Part shown: in pieces, positions 10,172 through 18,371 of the stretch
How the letters are laid out: the number at the start of each line of letters is the position of its first letter
Position numbering within the stretch: the first letter of the stretch is position 1
Assembly (NCBI GenBank): GCA_900298985.1
Contig: OMHY01000039.1
Span: 1 to 36,433, forward strand
DNA length: 36,433 nucleotides
Reading direction: 5' to 3'
Origin: Streptomycetaceae bacterium
Lineage (GTDB): Bacteria; Actinomycetota; Actinomycetes; Nanopelagicales; Nanopelagicaceae
The notes under the pieces: generated by a model
Told to the model about the DNA's origin: nothing
Databases searched by the model: none
Seen by the model: the letters and a program-made list of their open reading frames with translations, nothing else
Translations under genes and position numbers: made by a program

Positions 10172-11509
10172 ATGGGGAAATCTTTATTCTGGTTTAGAAG
10201 AGATTTGCGTTTGGGTGATAACCCTGCATTAGCAAACGCCATAGCAAATGGGGATGAAACTTTAGTTATATTTCACATGGATGCTGATATTTGGAATCGA
10301 GCAGGTGAATATAGAAATGCATATTTAACCCAATCATTGAAAGAGTTATCCAAATCCCTCTCTGGTAATTTATTGATAGTCAGTGGTGATTTAACAAAAA
10401 CTTTTCAAGAAATTGTTAAAAAATATAATATAGATCAAATTCATGCTGCAAAACAATATGCACCATTTGGAGTGAATCAAGAAGTGCAGTTAGAAAAAGC
10501 TGGTTTTAAAATTGAATTTACCGGTTCACCATATGCAATTGCACCAGGAAGAGTTCAAAAACCAGATGGTGGAAATTATCGGGTTTATACCCCTTTTTAT
10601 AAAGCATGGGTAGCTCATGGCTGGCGAAAACCAATTGCAGTACCAGATAAATTGAATCTAATCTCTCCCTTAAAAAAAGATCAAGTGAATTTTTTTCAAG
10701 AAGTTCCTAAAGGTGTGGAGTTACAAACTGCTGGCGAGGCAGCAGCTCTCGCTAGATTTGAAGAATTCAAGAAAAATGGCTTAAATCAATATGATGAAAT
10801 GCGAAACTATCCTGGAGTAAAGGGAGTGAGTAGATTAAGTCCACATTTGCGTTGGGGAGAAATCCATCCTCGAACTTTGCTGGCTGATCTAAAAAATAAC
10901 TCAGCACATGAAGTGTTTCGCAAAGAAATTGCTTGGCGGGAATTTTATGCAGATGTATTACACCACTATCCTCACACCACTCGGGATTATTACAGTCCTA
11001 AATATGCAGAGATGCGATATGAAAAACCAGACGGGAAATTCAAAGCATGGTGTGAAGGTAAAACAGGTTTTCCAATAGTAGATGCAGGTATGCGACAACT
11101 TTTAGCAGAAGGTTGGATGCATAATCGGGTGCGAATGATTGTTGCTTCATTCTTAGTAAAAGACTTGCATTTAGAGTGGCATCATGGGGCCAATTACTTT
11201 ATGAAATATTTAATAGACAATGATGTGGCTTCAAATTCTCATGGCTGGCAATGGACTGCAGGATGTGGCACAGATGCTTCTCCTTATTATCGAATCTTTA
11301 ATCCCATAGAACAAGGAAGAAAATTTGATCCAGAAGGTACCTACATCAAAAAATATGTACCGGAGTTAAGAGAAGTGCCGGTTGAAGAAATTCATGAACC
11401 TCATCTATCAAATGCTTGGAAAAAATCGGGATATGTAAAACCTATAGTTGATCATGCTTTGGAAAGAAAGGAATCGCTAGCTAGATTAGCGGAGATAAAA
11501 GAGAATTAA
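10172..11509 (+). CDS. phrB: Deoxyribodipyrimidine photolyase (CPD photolyase class I)
   Basis: Light-driven flavoenzyme that splits cyclobutane pyrimidine dimers. The 445 residues begin with the antenna-domain signature LFWFRRDLRLGDNPAL, and the FAD domain holds the EIAWREFYADVLHHYP, GKTGFPIVDAGMRQLLAEGW and MHNRVRMIVASFLVKDL segments. The class-defining stretch DNDVASNSHGWQWTAGCGTD is present at about two thirds of the length, including tryptophans of the electron-transfer chain. It lies 38 bases downstream of citrate synthase on the same strand. Presence fits an organism from sunlit water. A cryptochrome function is less likely given the intact class I photolyase motifs. Confidence 0.95.
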   Translation: MGKSLFWFRRDLRLGDNPALANAIANGDETLVIFHMDADIWNRAGEYRNAYLTQSLKELSKSLSGNLLIVSGDLTKTFQEIVKKYNIDQIHAAKQYAPFGVNQEVQLEKAGFKIEFTGSPYAIAPGRVQKPDGGNYRVYTPFYKAWVAHGWRKPIAVPDKLNLISPLKKDQVNFFQEVPKGVELQTAGEAAALARFEEFKKNGLNQYDEMRNYPGVKGVSRLSPHLRWGEIHPRTLLADLKNNSAHEVFRKEIAWREFYADVLHHYPHTTRDYYSPKYAEMRYEKPDGKFKAWCEGKTGFPIVDAGMRQLLAEGWMHNRVRMIVASFLVKDLHLEWHHGANYFMKYLIDNDVASNSHGWQWTAGCGTDASPYYRIFNPIEQGRKFDPEGTYIKKYVPELREVPVEEIHEPHLSNAWKKSGYVKPIVDHALERKESLARLAEIKEN

Positions 11510-11510
11510 G

Positions 11511-12872
11511 TTATTTTTCTATCCAATTCGCATATTTCAATTCTGATTTTTTTGCACGATACATAGTCTGATCCACTAGGGAAAGAATCTCTGAAATATT
11601 GGAAATGTCCACTTCATCTGGTAAGTCTTTTAATTCCAGGTACCCAATACTTGCTGAAATTGAGAAGTTTTTGTCTGTTAAATAAATTGGGTAAGAGAGT
11701 GTAGATTGAATTTTTTGTACAAATTCATGAGCTGGCTTATCAATATCATTATTCAAAATTAGGAATTCATCTCCACCTAGCCTTACTAATAAGGAATTCT
11801 TTGAAAGTGCTTGTTCAAAACGACTAGCAACTTCTTTTAATACTTGGTCTCCTGCTGCGTGTCCAAAATTATCATTTATTAATTTAAATTCATTGAGATC
11901 AATCAAAAAAACTGCACCACTCTCCTTTAAGTATTTACTACCATCAAGTTGTAAAGTCCTTCGAGTTGCTAAACCTGTCAATTGATCCGTTTGATACTGT
12001 GACAGATTTACTATTTCTTTTTCTTTGTGCCTTAAATTTAACAGAAAAGAAAATATTGGGAAAATGAGAGTAGAACTGAGCAGCAGCATCATTTGAAATT
12101 GAATTTTTAATACTCCCAATAAAATTAAAAGGAATTCGCACCCAGAGATAGCCAGCATTATCGTGGCAGTATAGATTTCATTAAAATGCATAATTTGCCT
12201 AGAATTTTCAGCAAGGGAAAGAGCGATTATCAAAAGCGCTAATAGCCAAAGGTCATCAGAAATTAAGGAATCTTTATTTGAGAAGATAGAAAAGCTATCT
12301 GCAGTTAGAAATATTGCAATGCCAATAAATAGGATTAGTAGATTCCAGGAATTCTTACGAATTGAGTAAAAAAGTGCTATCAGCAGCAATGTGATGTCAT
12401 CTATTAGATTAAAAGAATTATATATACCGATTTGCTTTAAATAGTTGTTGGAAAAATTAGATTGAATTATGACTACAATTAAAGATGGGAAGGCGATAGT
12501 TAATAAAACCCCACTAAGGTAAGTGATACTTTTTTGATTGTAATTTTTAACAAGTTGAGCTGCAATCAGTGGATAAAAAATGAAATAAGAAACATATGAA
12601 ATATTTGGGTTGACCCTAATGCTAAAAACATTATCTAAAGCTGAAAGTATATTTCCCAGGAAATACCCAAAATACCCAAGGAAATAAAGGAGATTTTTTT
12701 GTTTTAAGGGCAAGAAAAATATAGTTAATAACAAGGGGAGAGAGGAATAGATTATTAGATCTGAAAATAAAGGAGAGAGTTTCAAAAATATCTTTGAATA
12801 AAGGTGTAATGCTAAGATTAAAAATGCAATTAGAGCCAAAATACTGTACTTTTTGTCTACTACCCGATTCAT
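11511..12872 (-). CDS. Membrane-bound diguanylate cyclase (GGDEF domain)
   Basis: 453 residues: an N-terminal region of about 280 residues with some eight hydrophobic segments and no recognised ligand-binding family, then a GGDEF domain. The catalytic domain has DQLT (296-299), the substrate segment DLNEFKLINDNFGHAAGD (325-342) and an intact GGDEF at 366-370, so synthesis of cyclic di-GMP from two GTP is predicted. The product-inhibition I-site RxxD, normally just before GGDEF, is replaced by SKNS, so feedback inhibition is probably missing. No EAL or HD-GYP domain is present in the window. Its stop is 1 base from the photolyase stop on the opposite strand, and its start lies close to the divergent Rieske gene. 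The signal sensed is unknown. Confidence 0.88.
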   Translation of the reverse strand: MNRVVDKKYSILALIAFLILALHLYSKIFLKLSPLFSDLIIYSSLPLLLTIFFLPLKQKNLLYFLGYFGYFLGNILSALDNVFSIRVNPNISYVSYFIFYPLIAAQLVKNYNQKSITYLSGVLLTIAFPSLIVVIIQSNFSNNYLKQIGIYNSFNLIDDITLLLIALFYSIRKNSWNLLILFIGIAIFLTADSFSIFSNKDSLISDDLWLLALLIIALSLAENSRQIMHFNEIYTATIMLAISGCEFLLILLGVLKIQFQMMLLLSSTLIFPIFSFLLNLRHKEKEIVNLSQYQTDQLTGLATRRTLQLDGSKYLKESGAVFLIDLNEFKLINDNFGHAAGDQVLKEVASRFEQALSKNSLLVRLGGDEFLILNNDIDKPAHEFVQKIQSTLSYPIYLTDKNFSISASIGYLELKDLPDEVDISNISEILSLVDQTMYRAKKSELKYANWIEK

Positions 12873-12908
12873 TAGGAAATGTTAGTTAAACCAAAGAAAA
12901 GAGCAAAT

Positions 12909-13352
12909 ATGCAATCCCCTGATTTTTCCAAGGCAGAAATTTCGCGCAGAAATATTATTTGTACTGCTTTAGCCGCAACCGCCCTAGGCTTTATCCCAGA
13001 AGTTGCACATGCTTCTAACAATGGAATTACACAACTTAAAAGTGGGAAATTGCAAATTGATCTCAAATCCTATCCTGCTCTAAATAAAGCAGGTGGAGCA
13101 TTACAAATTCCACTAAGTGATGGAAGTTCCGTTGCCTTAGTTAGGGTTGGTGCAGCTAAATCTGCATTTTCTGCAATAAATTTGGCATGTACTCATCAAG
13201 GAGTAACAGTGCAAGAAATGGGAAACATGTGGGTTTGCCCAGCACACGGAAGTGAATTCACTCTAGCAGGAAAAGTGGTCCGTGGTCCCGCCCAAGTTAA
13301 TCTACAAAAATATCCGGTACAGGTAAATAAAAATTTTGTGGTTATTGGTTAA
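12909..13352 (+). CDS. Tat-exported Rieske [2Fe-2S] protein
   Basis: 147-residue extracytoplasmic iron-sulfur protein. Both cluster-binding motifs are intact: CTH (Cys94, His96) and CPAH (Cys110, His113), in NLACTHQGVTV and MWVCPAHGSEF. The N-terminus has a twin-arginine signal, SRRNIICTALAATALGF, with Arg13-Arg14 and an AHA-like cleavage site near residue 35, fitting export of a folded cluster protein. It is too small to be the Rieske subunit of a cytochrome bc complex and resembles the small standalone Rieske proteins of actinobacteria; the redox partner is unknown. An upstream in-frame ATG at 12879 would add ten residues (MLVKPKKRAN) but lies only 6 bases from the divergent GGDEF gene, so 12909 is preferred. 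Confidence 0.87.
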   Translation: MQSPDFSKAEISRRNIICTALAATALGFIPEVAHASNNGITQLKSGKLQIDLKSYPALNKAGGALQIPLSDGSSVALVRVGAAKSAFSAINLACTHQGVTVQEMGNMWVCPAHGSEFTLAGKVVRGPAQVNLQKYPVQVNKNFVVIG

Positions 13353-13363
13353 TAAATTTAGTT

Positions 13364-13395
13364 AAAAAAACTCCCAATTGCTTGGGAGTTTTTTT
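13364..13395 (+). terminator. Bidirectional terminator between convergent genes
   Basis: A perfect 14-bp stem: AAAAAAACTCCCAA (13364-13377) and TTGGGAGTTTTTTT (13382-13395) around the tetraloop TTGC. The seven-base A and T runs flanking the GC core let it serve both the Rieske gene and the convergent secreted-protein gene ending at 13409. Confidence 0.92.
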
Positions 13396-13408
13396 ATTAT
13401 TAAATTTA

Positions 13409-14011
13409 CTATTTCTTGCAAGTAGTAGTAACGAGACTCTTTGCTTGATCTAGATTTCCAATAGCGTCAGTAGCAGAGGATTGGGCATTCTTAATTGCAT
13501 TTTGATATGAGGAAATTGCTGTTTGGTTTCTAGCTATTGCTTTTGCATAATTTGCCAGAGCACCTTGCGCAAGTTTTACCGTTGCATTTGGATTAGTTTG
13601 TTGGGAAGGATTTTTTGCTAAATAAGCATTTAACTCAGTAGTTAATTTTGTTGCCTTATCTTGCCAAGTCGAATTTTTAGTAGTCAAATCTGTAATCTTG
13701 GAATTGAAATTATCAACGGTGGAATTTATAGAAGCATTAATACTGTCCAAGGAAGATTTTGCAGAGTTGTATGACTTAATAGCTGTAATGCAGCCTGTTG
13801 AAGCCCAAATTAAAACACCAGTTGATGAGGCAGTGTTCTTAGTACAAACAACTGATTTTCCACCAACTACTGCTTTTTGACCGGCGGTAGTACAACTCCC
13901 ACCTACCTTACCTGCTGCCTGAGCAGCAGAGGAATTCAATACCACTCCAGATAACGATAATCCAGCCACTAGTGATAAAGAGGCTATCTTCTTATTACTT
14001 AGAAATTTCAT
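13409..14011 (-). CDS. Secreted two-cysteine-domain and coiled-coil protein
   Basis: 200-residue exported protein with no family that I can name. A Sec signal peptide (MKFLSNKKIASLSLVAGLSL, then AQA near 31-33) is followed by a short domain with GGSC at Cys40, GGKSVVCTK at Cys56, a Trp at 69 and Cys74. This Gly-rich CxxxG...G...C...W pattern recurs in secreted actinobacterial proteins. Residues 80-195 are mostly helical and rich in Ser, Asn, Thr, Ala and Lys, likely coiled coil, and the protein ends TTTCKK. ATG 14011 is preferred over GTG 14020 because AGGTGG lies 5 bases before it. A surface or cell-wall role is guessed from export only. Confidence 0.72.
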   Translation of the reverse strand: MKFLSNKKIASLSLVAGLSLSGVVLNSSAAQAAGKVGGSCTTAGQKAVVGGKSVVCTKNTASSTGVLIWASTGCITAIKSYNSAKSSLDSINASINSTVDNFNSKITDLTTKNSTWQDKATKLTTELNAYLAKNPSQQTNPNATVKLAQGALANYAKAIARNQTAISSYQNAIKNAQSSATDAIGNLDQAKSLVTTTCKK

Positions 14012-14178
14012 ATTTTCCACCTAATTTATTTGTACTTTCTTGGCAGTAATGTTTTGTTACATTAAGAACCCTAGACTACCCAATTTTATATGAACCTAAC
14101 TGTCAATTCGGCTCGGAAAGGTAGAAATACACTCAAAATTAACTGGGAATAGGGTTATATATGTCCGAATCCTTGGTT

Positions 14179-14207
14179 TTGTAAGAAATCTGGTCTCAAG
14201 GTAATCT
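14179..14207 (+). promoter_or_regulatory. Candidate tRNA-Arg promoter
   Basis: TTGTAA (14179-14184) and TAATCT (14202-14207) are 17 bases apart, and the predicted start lies about 10 bases before the tRNA. Match to consensus is moderate. Confidence 0.4.
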
Positions 14208-14223
14208 AATTTAAATACTTTTT

Positions 14224-14296
14224 GTCCTAGTAGCTCAGTGGATAGAGCAACCGCCTCCTAAGCGGTAGGTCGCAGGTTCAACTCCCGCCTAGGACG
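14224..14296 (+). tRNA. tRNA-Arg (anticodon CCT)
   Basis: 73-base cloverleaf. Acceptor arms GTCCTAG (14224-14230) and CTAGGAC (14289-14295) pair fully, followed by discriminator G. The D arm contains GCTCAGTGGATAGAGC, the anticodon arm CCGC-CTCCTAA-GCGG gives anticodon CCT reading AGG, and the T arm carries GGTTCAACTCC. The 3' CCA is not encoded. No other tRNA adjoins it. Confidence 0.97.
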
Positions 14297-14305
14297 CTTA
14301 CTTTC

Positions 14306-15151
14306 TTATTTTTTAAATACCACCGTTCTATTTCCCACGATAAAAATTCGATCTTGAGCATAATTTTGTACCGCCCTAGAAAGAACTCTTCTTTCTATAT
14401 CTCGACCAATAGCAACTAATTCCTCTGGCAAACAGGAATGGGTAACATTTTCTACATCTTGTTCAATGATTGGACCCTCATCAAGATCACTTGTTACAAA
14501 ATGTGCGGTGGCTCCAATTAGTTTAACTCCTCTTTCATATGCTTGGTGATAAGGCTTAGCACCTTTAAAACCAGGCAAAAAGGAATGATGAATATTTATG
14601 ATTCTCCCGGAAAATTCTTTACAAAATTCCGATGACAAAATTTGCATATATCTAGCTAGAATAATGAAATCAATTTTTTCTGATTCAATTATTTCACGCA
14701 TTTTTATTTCCGAGTTTAGTTTAGAGTTTTCATCATTTATTGGTAGAAAATAAAAATTCGTGTCATGACCCTCTGTTTCATTTGATAAATCCTCCCGATT
14801 AGAGGCAACCGCTACAATATCAATATCTAACTCACCAATTTCTTCTAAATATAATAAATCATGCAAGCAATGTGCTTCTTTTGTAACTAAAACCAAGGCC
14901 CGCTTCTTTTTTGTATTTTCTCTAATTTGAAAATCTGCATTAAATTGCGCCAAGCATTTAGAGATTTCAAGTTTTACTTCTTCAATATTTTTTGTAATTT
15001 CAAATCCTGTGCGCATTACAAAGGTATTGGTAAGTGGATCAGTAAATTGTTGATTTTCAATAATATTCCCACCGGAATTAAAAATTGTGCCAGTAAGTGC
15101 ATTCACTATCCCCGGGCGATCTGCGCAACTAAGGGTTACTATTAATTCCAC
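14306..15151 (-). CDS. purU: Formyltetrahydrofolate deformylase
   Basis: Cytosolic hydrolase releasing formate and tetrahydrofolate from 10-formyl-THF, balancing one-carbon pools and supplying formate for purine synthesis. An N-terminal ACT domain (VTLSCADRPGIVNALTG) precedes a formyltransferase fold holding ILARYMQILS, IINIHHSFLPGFKGAKPYHQA and GATAHFVTSDLDEGPIIEQD, which supply the catalytic Asn, His and Asp. The frame is open to 15229, but that would overlap the MMPL gene by 59 bases; GTG 15151 gives 281 residues, the usual family size, with the ACT domain starting directly. It lies 19 bases after the MMPL gene on the same strand, so co-transcription is likely. A second folate enzyme, 5-FCL, lies 5 kb away. 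Confidence 0.93.
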   Translation of the reverse strand: MELIVTLSCADRPGIVNALTGTIFNSGGNIIENQQFTDPLTNTFVMRTGFEITKNIEEVKLEISKCLAQFNADFQIRENTKKKRALVLVTKEAHCLHDLLYLEEIGELDIDIVAVASNREDLSNETEGHDTNFYFLPINDENSKLNSEIKMREIIESEKIDFIILARYMQILSSEFCKEFSGRIINIHHSFLPGFKGAKPYHQAYERGVKLIGATAHFVTSDLDEGPIIEQDVENVTHSCLPEELVAIGRDIERRVLSRAVQNYAQDRIFIVGNRTVVFKK

Positions 15152-15170
15152 CAGTAGATTGTAGGGGTGA

Positions 15171-17270
15171 CTAATGCTTAACTGTAAATTTCTGTAATTT
15201 TTTAGGTGCCCACCAATTTGCTTCTCCAAATACCCGCATTAATGCCGGTACTAATAAGGCTCTAATAATTGTGGCATCTACCAATATAGCTACCGCTACA
15301 CCAAATCCCATCATTTTGATCATAGTCACTTTGCTAGTTAGAAAAGCCGCAAATACTACCGCTAATAATCCGGCAGCAGCGGTAATAATTCTGGCAGATC
15401 TTTGAACTCCTTTAATTACCGCAAAGGTGTTATCTCTACCTAAATCATGTTCCTCTTTAATTCGAGATAGAAGAAATACTTCATAATCCATTGATAAACC
15501 AAAAGCGACCACAATTATCAATACTAAAATCGATGTATCGACCGATCCCACATTTGTAAATTTTCCAACTAGGAAATGTAAATGGTTAGATACAAAAACA
15601 TAACTAATTGCACCTAACATCGATACTAGTGAAAAATAATTCAATATGACAGCTTTTATAGGCAATATAATCGAACCGGTAAAAACAAAAAGCAGGAGTG
15701 CGGTACCAAGTGAAATCCAAAGTAATGCCCAAGGCATGTCATGAGCAATAGATTCTTGGCTATCGGTATAACTTGCTGCAGCTCCGCCAATTAATGGATT
15801 CAAATCTGTTTTAATTTTACTAATTTTATCTATTAAATTTTGTCCCTGTCCCGATCTAGGTGGAACATTTTCAATTGCTTGAATTCGAAGCACATTATTA
15901 ACTAATTGAGGTTGTCCAAATCCAACAATCTCCGGAATGCTTTTAATATTAGATAAATAATCAATCAATTTCGGATCGTTTGGGTTAGTAAATTTAGGAA
16001 ATATAATTTCTATTGGATTACCGGCAACACTTGGAAATCTATCAGCCATTAACTGTGTAGAAAAAGCAACTTTGTCATTTGCTGGCAATGTTCTAGCATC
16101 TACTTGAGAGAATTTAATTTTGGTTGCAGGAAAAGAAATCAATGCAAGTATTGCAATAGTAATCATAATTACTGGAAGTGGACGTCGCATTACATATTTA
16201 GCAATCTTTGACCAAGCTCCTTCTTCTTTGATCATTTTAATATTTTTTCTAATTAAACCTTTATCTACTTTATCTCCCAATATTGCCAGGAGAGCAGGCA
16301 GTGGAAAAATTGAAGCAATAATTGCCATTGCTATTACTGAAATTCCAGCATAACCAAAGGATTTTAAGAAATCTAAATGAAATAAAGTAAGAGAAGCTAA
16401 TGAAATAATAACTGTTACCCCAGAGAAAAAGACTGTTTTCCCTGCAGTTCGCACAGTGTTATTTACAGCCTGGTATTTATTTATTCCACTAGCTAGTTCC
16501 TCCCGAAATCTATTTACTATTAGTAATGCATAATCAATGCCTAAACCCAGGCCCATTCCAGTTACTAAGTTAAGTGCAAATACACTGACATTTGATGAAA
16601 AACTAATTAGGTAAAGTACAAAAAGAGCTCCCAGAATTGAAAAAATTCCAATTATTAATGGCGTGGAAGAAGCAACTAAAGCACCAAAGACAATAAGTAA
16701 GAGCAAGAAAGTTAAAGGAACTGAAACACTTTCTGCAATTCTTAAATCATCTGCAATTTGTTTACTAACTTCATAACTGAATGCCCCCAAGCCACTAACA
16801 TATATCTGAAAACCATAATGTTGACCATAGAATTTGTGAAGTATATTTTCTGACATACTTTTATCTAAAGTCGGATCGGCATTTTTACCATATACAAACA
16901 GGTAAGTAGTTTTATGATCTGGGGATGCCATTAAGCTAAGCTTTCCAGAACTCCAATAAGATAAAGTTTTTACCACTCCAGGTTGAGATGTTATTTCTTT
17001 TTCTAATTTAGCGGCATTTTGAGCGACTAGTGGATCATCAATAGATTTTCCAGCATCTAGAGCTATTACCACTGCTGGATCGGTATCATGAAATACATTT
17101 TTCAAATATTGGTTAACTTTTATGGAATCACTACCATTGGCAAAATAGCCACCAGAGGTCATTTTCGGAATTACTAAGGAACCCAATCCGCCTAATAATA
17201 GAAATAAAATTAGGGATGAAATTAGAATTGCCCAACGATATTTAGTGATAAACCTTCCAAGGAAATTCAC
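15171..17270 (-). CDS. MMPL-family RND transporter
   Basis: Large membrane protein of 699 residues with the duplicated RND layout: one transmembrane segment, an extracytoplasmic domain, a five- to six-helix bundle, then the same again. MMPL signatures are GLGLGIDYALLIVNRFREEL in the first half and AFGLSMDYEVFLLSRIKEEHD in the second, each with an Asp in a membrane segment likely used in proton relay. Its length is that of short actinobacterial MMPL proteins rather than the ~950 residues of mycobacterial MmpL lipid exporters. The substrate is unknown; lipids or hydrophobic compounds are usual for the family. Start ATG 17270 is divergent from a candidate small gene 15 bases away. Confidence 0.92.
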   Translation of the reverse strand: MNFLGRFITKYRWAILISSLILFLLLGGLGSLVIPKMTSGGYFANGSDSIKVNQYLKNVFHDTDPAVVIALDAGKSIDDPLVAQNAAKLEKEITSQPGVVKTLSYWSSGKLSLMASPDHKTTYLFVYGKNADPTLDKSMSENILHKFYGQHYGFQIYVSGLGAFSYEVSKQIADDLRIAESVSVPLTFLLLLIVFGALVASSTPLIIGIFSILGALFVLYLISFSSNVSVFALNLVTGMGLGLGIDYALLIVNRFREELASGINKYQAVNNTVRTAGKTVFFSGVTVIISLASLTLFHLDFLKSFGYAGISVIAMAIIASIFPLPALLAILGDKVDKGLIRKNIKMIKEEGAWSKIAKYVMRRPLPVIMITIAILALISFPATKIKFSQVDARTLPANDKVAFSTQLMADRFPSVAGNPIEIIFPKFTNPNDPKLIDYLSNIKSIPEIVGFGQPQLVNNVLRIQAIENVPPRSGQGQNLIDKISKIKTDLNPLIGGAAASYTDSQESIAHDMPWALLWISLGTALLLFVFTGSIILPIKAVILNYFSLVSMLGAISYVFVSNHLHFLVGKFTNVGSVDTSILVLIIVVAFGLSMDYEVFLLSRIKEEHDLGRDNTFAVIKGVQRSARIITAAAGLLAVVFAAFLTSKVTMIKMMGFGVAVAILVDATIIRALLVPALMRVFGEANWWAPKKLQKFTVKH

Positions 17271-17285
17271 GAGTACAATCTTTCC

Positions 17286-17405
17286 ATGTCTAAGCCAAAC
17301 TTGCTGCCAAATGATTCTGACTCAGAACGGGACCCGAGAGAGGATGAATCAAACAAAGAAAAAGAGGAGCGCATCTTAAAAGAACGCCCTCCACATCATG
17401 GCTGA
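17286..17405 (+). CDS. Candidate 39-residue highly charged protein
   Basis: An ATG frame of 39 codons whose product starts MSKPNLLPNDSDSERDPRED and ends ERILKERPPHHG. It is nearly all charged or polar residues (many Glu, Lys, Arg, Asp) and has no hydrophobic core. Such composition is unlike the hydrophobic, Leu/Pro/His-rich product of the opposite-strand frame, so this frame looks like the one under protein-level selection. It fills the gap between the divergent MMPL start (15 bases away) and the convergent FmdB gene, whose last 10 bases it overlaps. No Shine-Dalgarno sequence is visible, so it would be leaderless or weakly translated. I do not recognise the family. Confidence 0.42.
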   Translation: MSKPNLLPNDSDSERDPREDESNKEKEERILKERPPHHG

Positions 17406-17605
17406 GTTGAATTTTGGGAATCTTTTTGAGGCCGGGAATCTGTTCGATAAAAACCACTGCCCTTGAAAACAACACCTACATTTGAGAAAACCTTATTTAC
17501 GGGTCCATTACAGGTAGGGCAATTAGAAAGTGATGGTCCATTAAGTGAGGCAACAACTTCAAAAACTTTCTCACACTTTTTGCATTGGTACTCATAACGA
17601 GGCAT
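17396..17605 (-). CDS. FmdB-family zinc-ribbon protein
   Basis: 69-residue protein with a canonical FmdB domain: MPRYEYQCKKC at the start, Cys8 and Cys11 (CKKC), Cys29 and Cys32 (CPTC), then KVFSNVGVVFKGSGFYRTD. The four cysteines form a zinc ribbon. The C-terminal 15 residues (RPQKDSQNSTQP region) are polar and probably disordered. FmdB is annotated as a regulator in methylotrophs, while the mycobacterial homologue Rv0991c has been described as a redox-regulated chaperone, which may be the better model for an actinobacterium. In mycobacteria it also lies beside 5-FCL and moeA, as it does here within 5 kb. Confidence 0.92.
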   Translation of the reverse strand: MPRYEYQCKKCEKVFEVVASLNGPSLSNCPTCNGPVNKVFSNVGVVFKGSGFYRTDSRPQKDSQNSTQP

Positions 17606-17696
17606 AGCGTTATTATATTTTCTAATTTCTCTAGGCGCTAATTGATTAATTGCCGACTATGCTTGTACCAGTAAAAATTGGAACTTAAGGAAATAA

Positions 17697-18356
17697 ATGA
17701 ATAAATTTCTCCGAACAAATCTGGCAATCACTCTGATAGCCATTCCATTATTAAGCACAACCTTGCTCACTTTAGGAGCTGGAATAGCTAATGCTAATTC
17801 CATTATTACCTCTACCCCTAGTGCAAATGCAGTCTTAAATACAACTCCAAATATTGTGACACTCCAACTGCAAACAGCATTGAACCAAACTGGAAGCACT
17901 TTGAGCGTATTAGATCCAAGTGGCAACGAAGTAGATGATAGATCTGTAACTATCAATGGAACCACTATTGCAGTTGGTATGCAACAACTTACTGCAACTG
18001 GCAATTACACAGTTAACTATGCTTTATTTTCCGATATTGATCAACCATTAATTGGCTCTTATCAATTTACCTTTAATTCTCCGGGAAATATTAGCAGCAG
18101 TAACTCAAATACCAACACTTCTAGTAGCAATAATTCAAACAGTAATAGTTCAAACAATTCTTCAAACAATTCCTCTAACAGTACTCAAAGTAATTCAACC
18201 AGCAATACCAAGACTAATTCTAGTCAAAGCACTAATCTAAATAATTCTCTCAGTAGTGGTAATACTTTTATTTATATTTTGATGGGCAGTGCTTTATTTG
18301 TTTTAATCTTGTTGCTTTGGTATACCTATTTCTTAATTAAAAAAGCACGGAGATAA
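17697..18356 (+). CDS. CopC-domain surface protein lacking the copper-ligand histidines
   Basis: 219 residues: Sec signal peptide (about 1-33, ending ANA), a CopC/YobA beta-sandwich (about 34-128) with the family phrases STPSANAVLNTTPNIVTLQL and GSYQFTF, a Ser/Asn/Thr low-complexity linker (about 132-185), one membrane helix (190-213) and a basic end KKARR. It is thus anchored outside the cell. In canonical CopC the mature N-terminal residue is His and a second His lies in a DGHP motif; here the N-terminus is Asn (NSIITS) and the motif reads IDQP, and the domain contains no histidine at all. Copper(II) binding of the classic type is therefore not expected. It precedes a CopD-CtaG fusion by 15 bases, an obvious operon. 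Confidence 0.85.
   Translation: MNKFLRTNLAITLIAIPLLSTTLLTLGAGIANANSIITSTPSANAVLNTTPNIVTLQLQTALNQTGSTLSVLDPSGNEVDDRSVTINGTTIAVGMQQLTATGNYTVNYALFSDIDQPLIGSYQFTFNSPGNISSSNSNTNTSSSNNSNSNSSNNSSNNSSNSTQSNSTSNTKTNSSQSTNLNNSLSSGNTFIYILMGSALFVLILLLWYTYFLIKKARR
18090..18251 (+). repeat. Low-complexity Ser/Asn/Thr-coding tract
   Basis: About 54 codons encode almost only Ser, Asn and Thr (for example SSNNSSNNSSNSTQSNS), with partly repeated units such as AACAATTCTTCAAACAATTC. It codes for the flexible linker between the CopC-like domain and its membrane anchor and could vary in length by slippage. Confidence 0.7.
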
Positions 18357-18371
18357 AACAGGCCCTTATAG

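Noticed and set aside
17290-17475. 61-residue minus-strand frame overlapping fmdB
   Set aside because: Overlaps fmdB in another frame and yields a Leu/Pro/His-rich product without motif; the + strand frame at 17286-17405 looks more protein-like.
18090-18251. CRISPR-like repeats
   Set aside because: The repeated units are codons for Ser/Asn within an open frame, without constant repeats or unique spacers.
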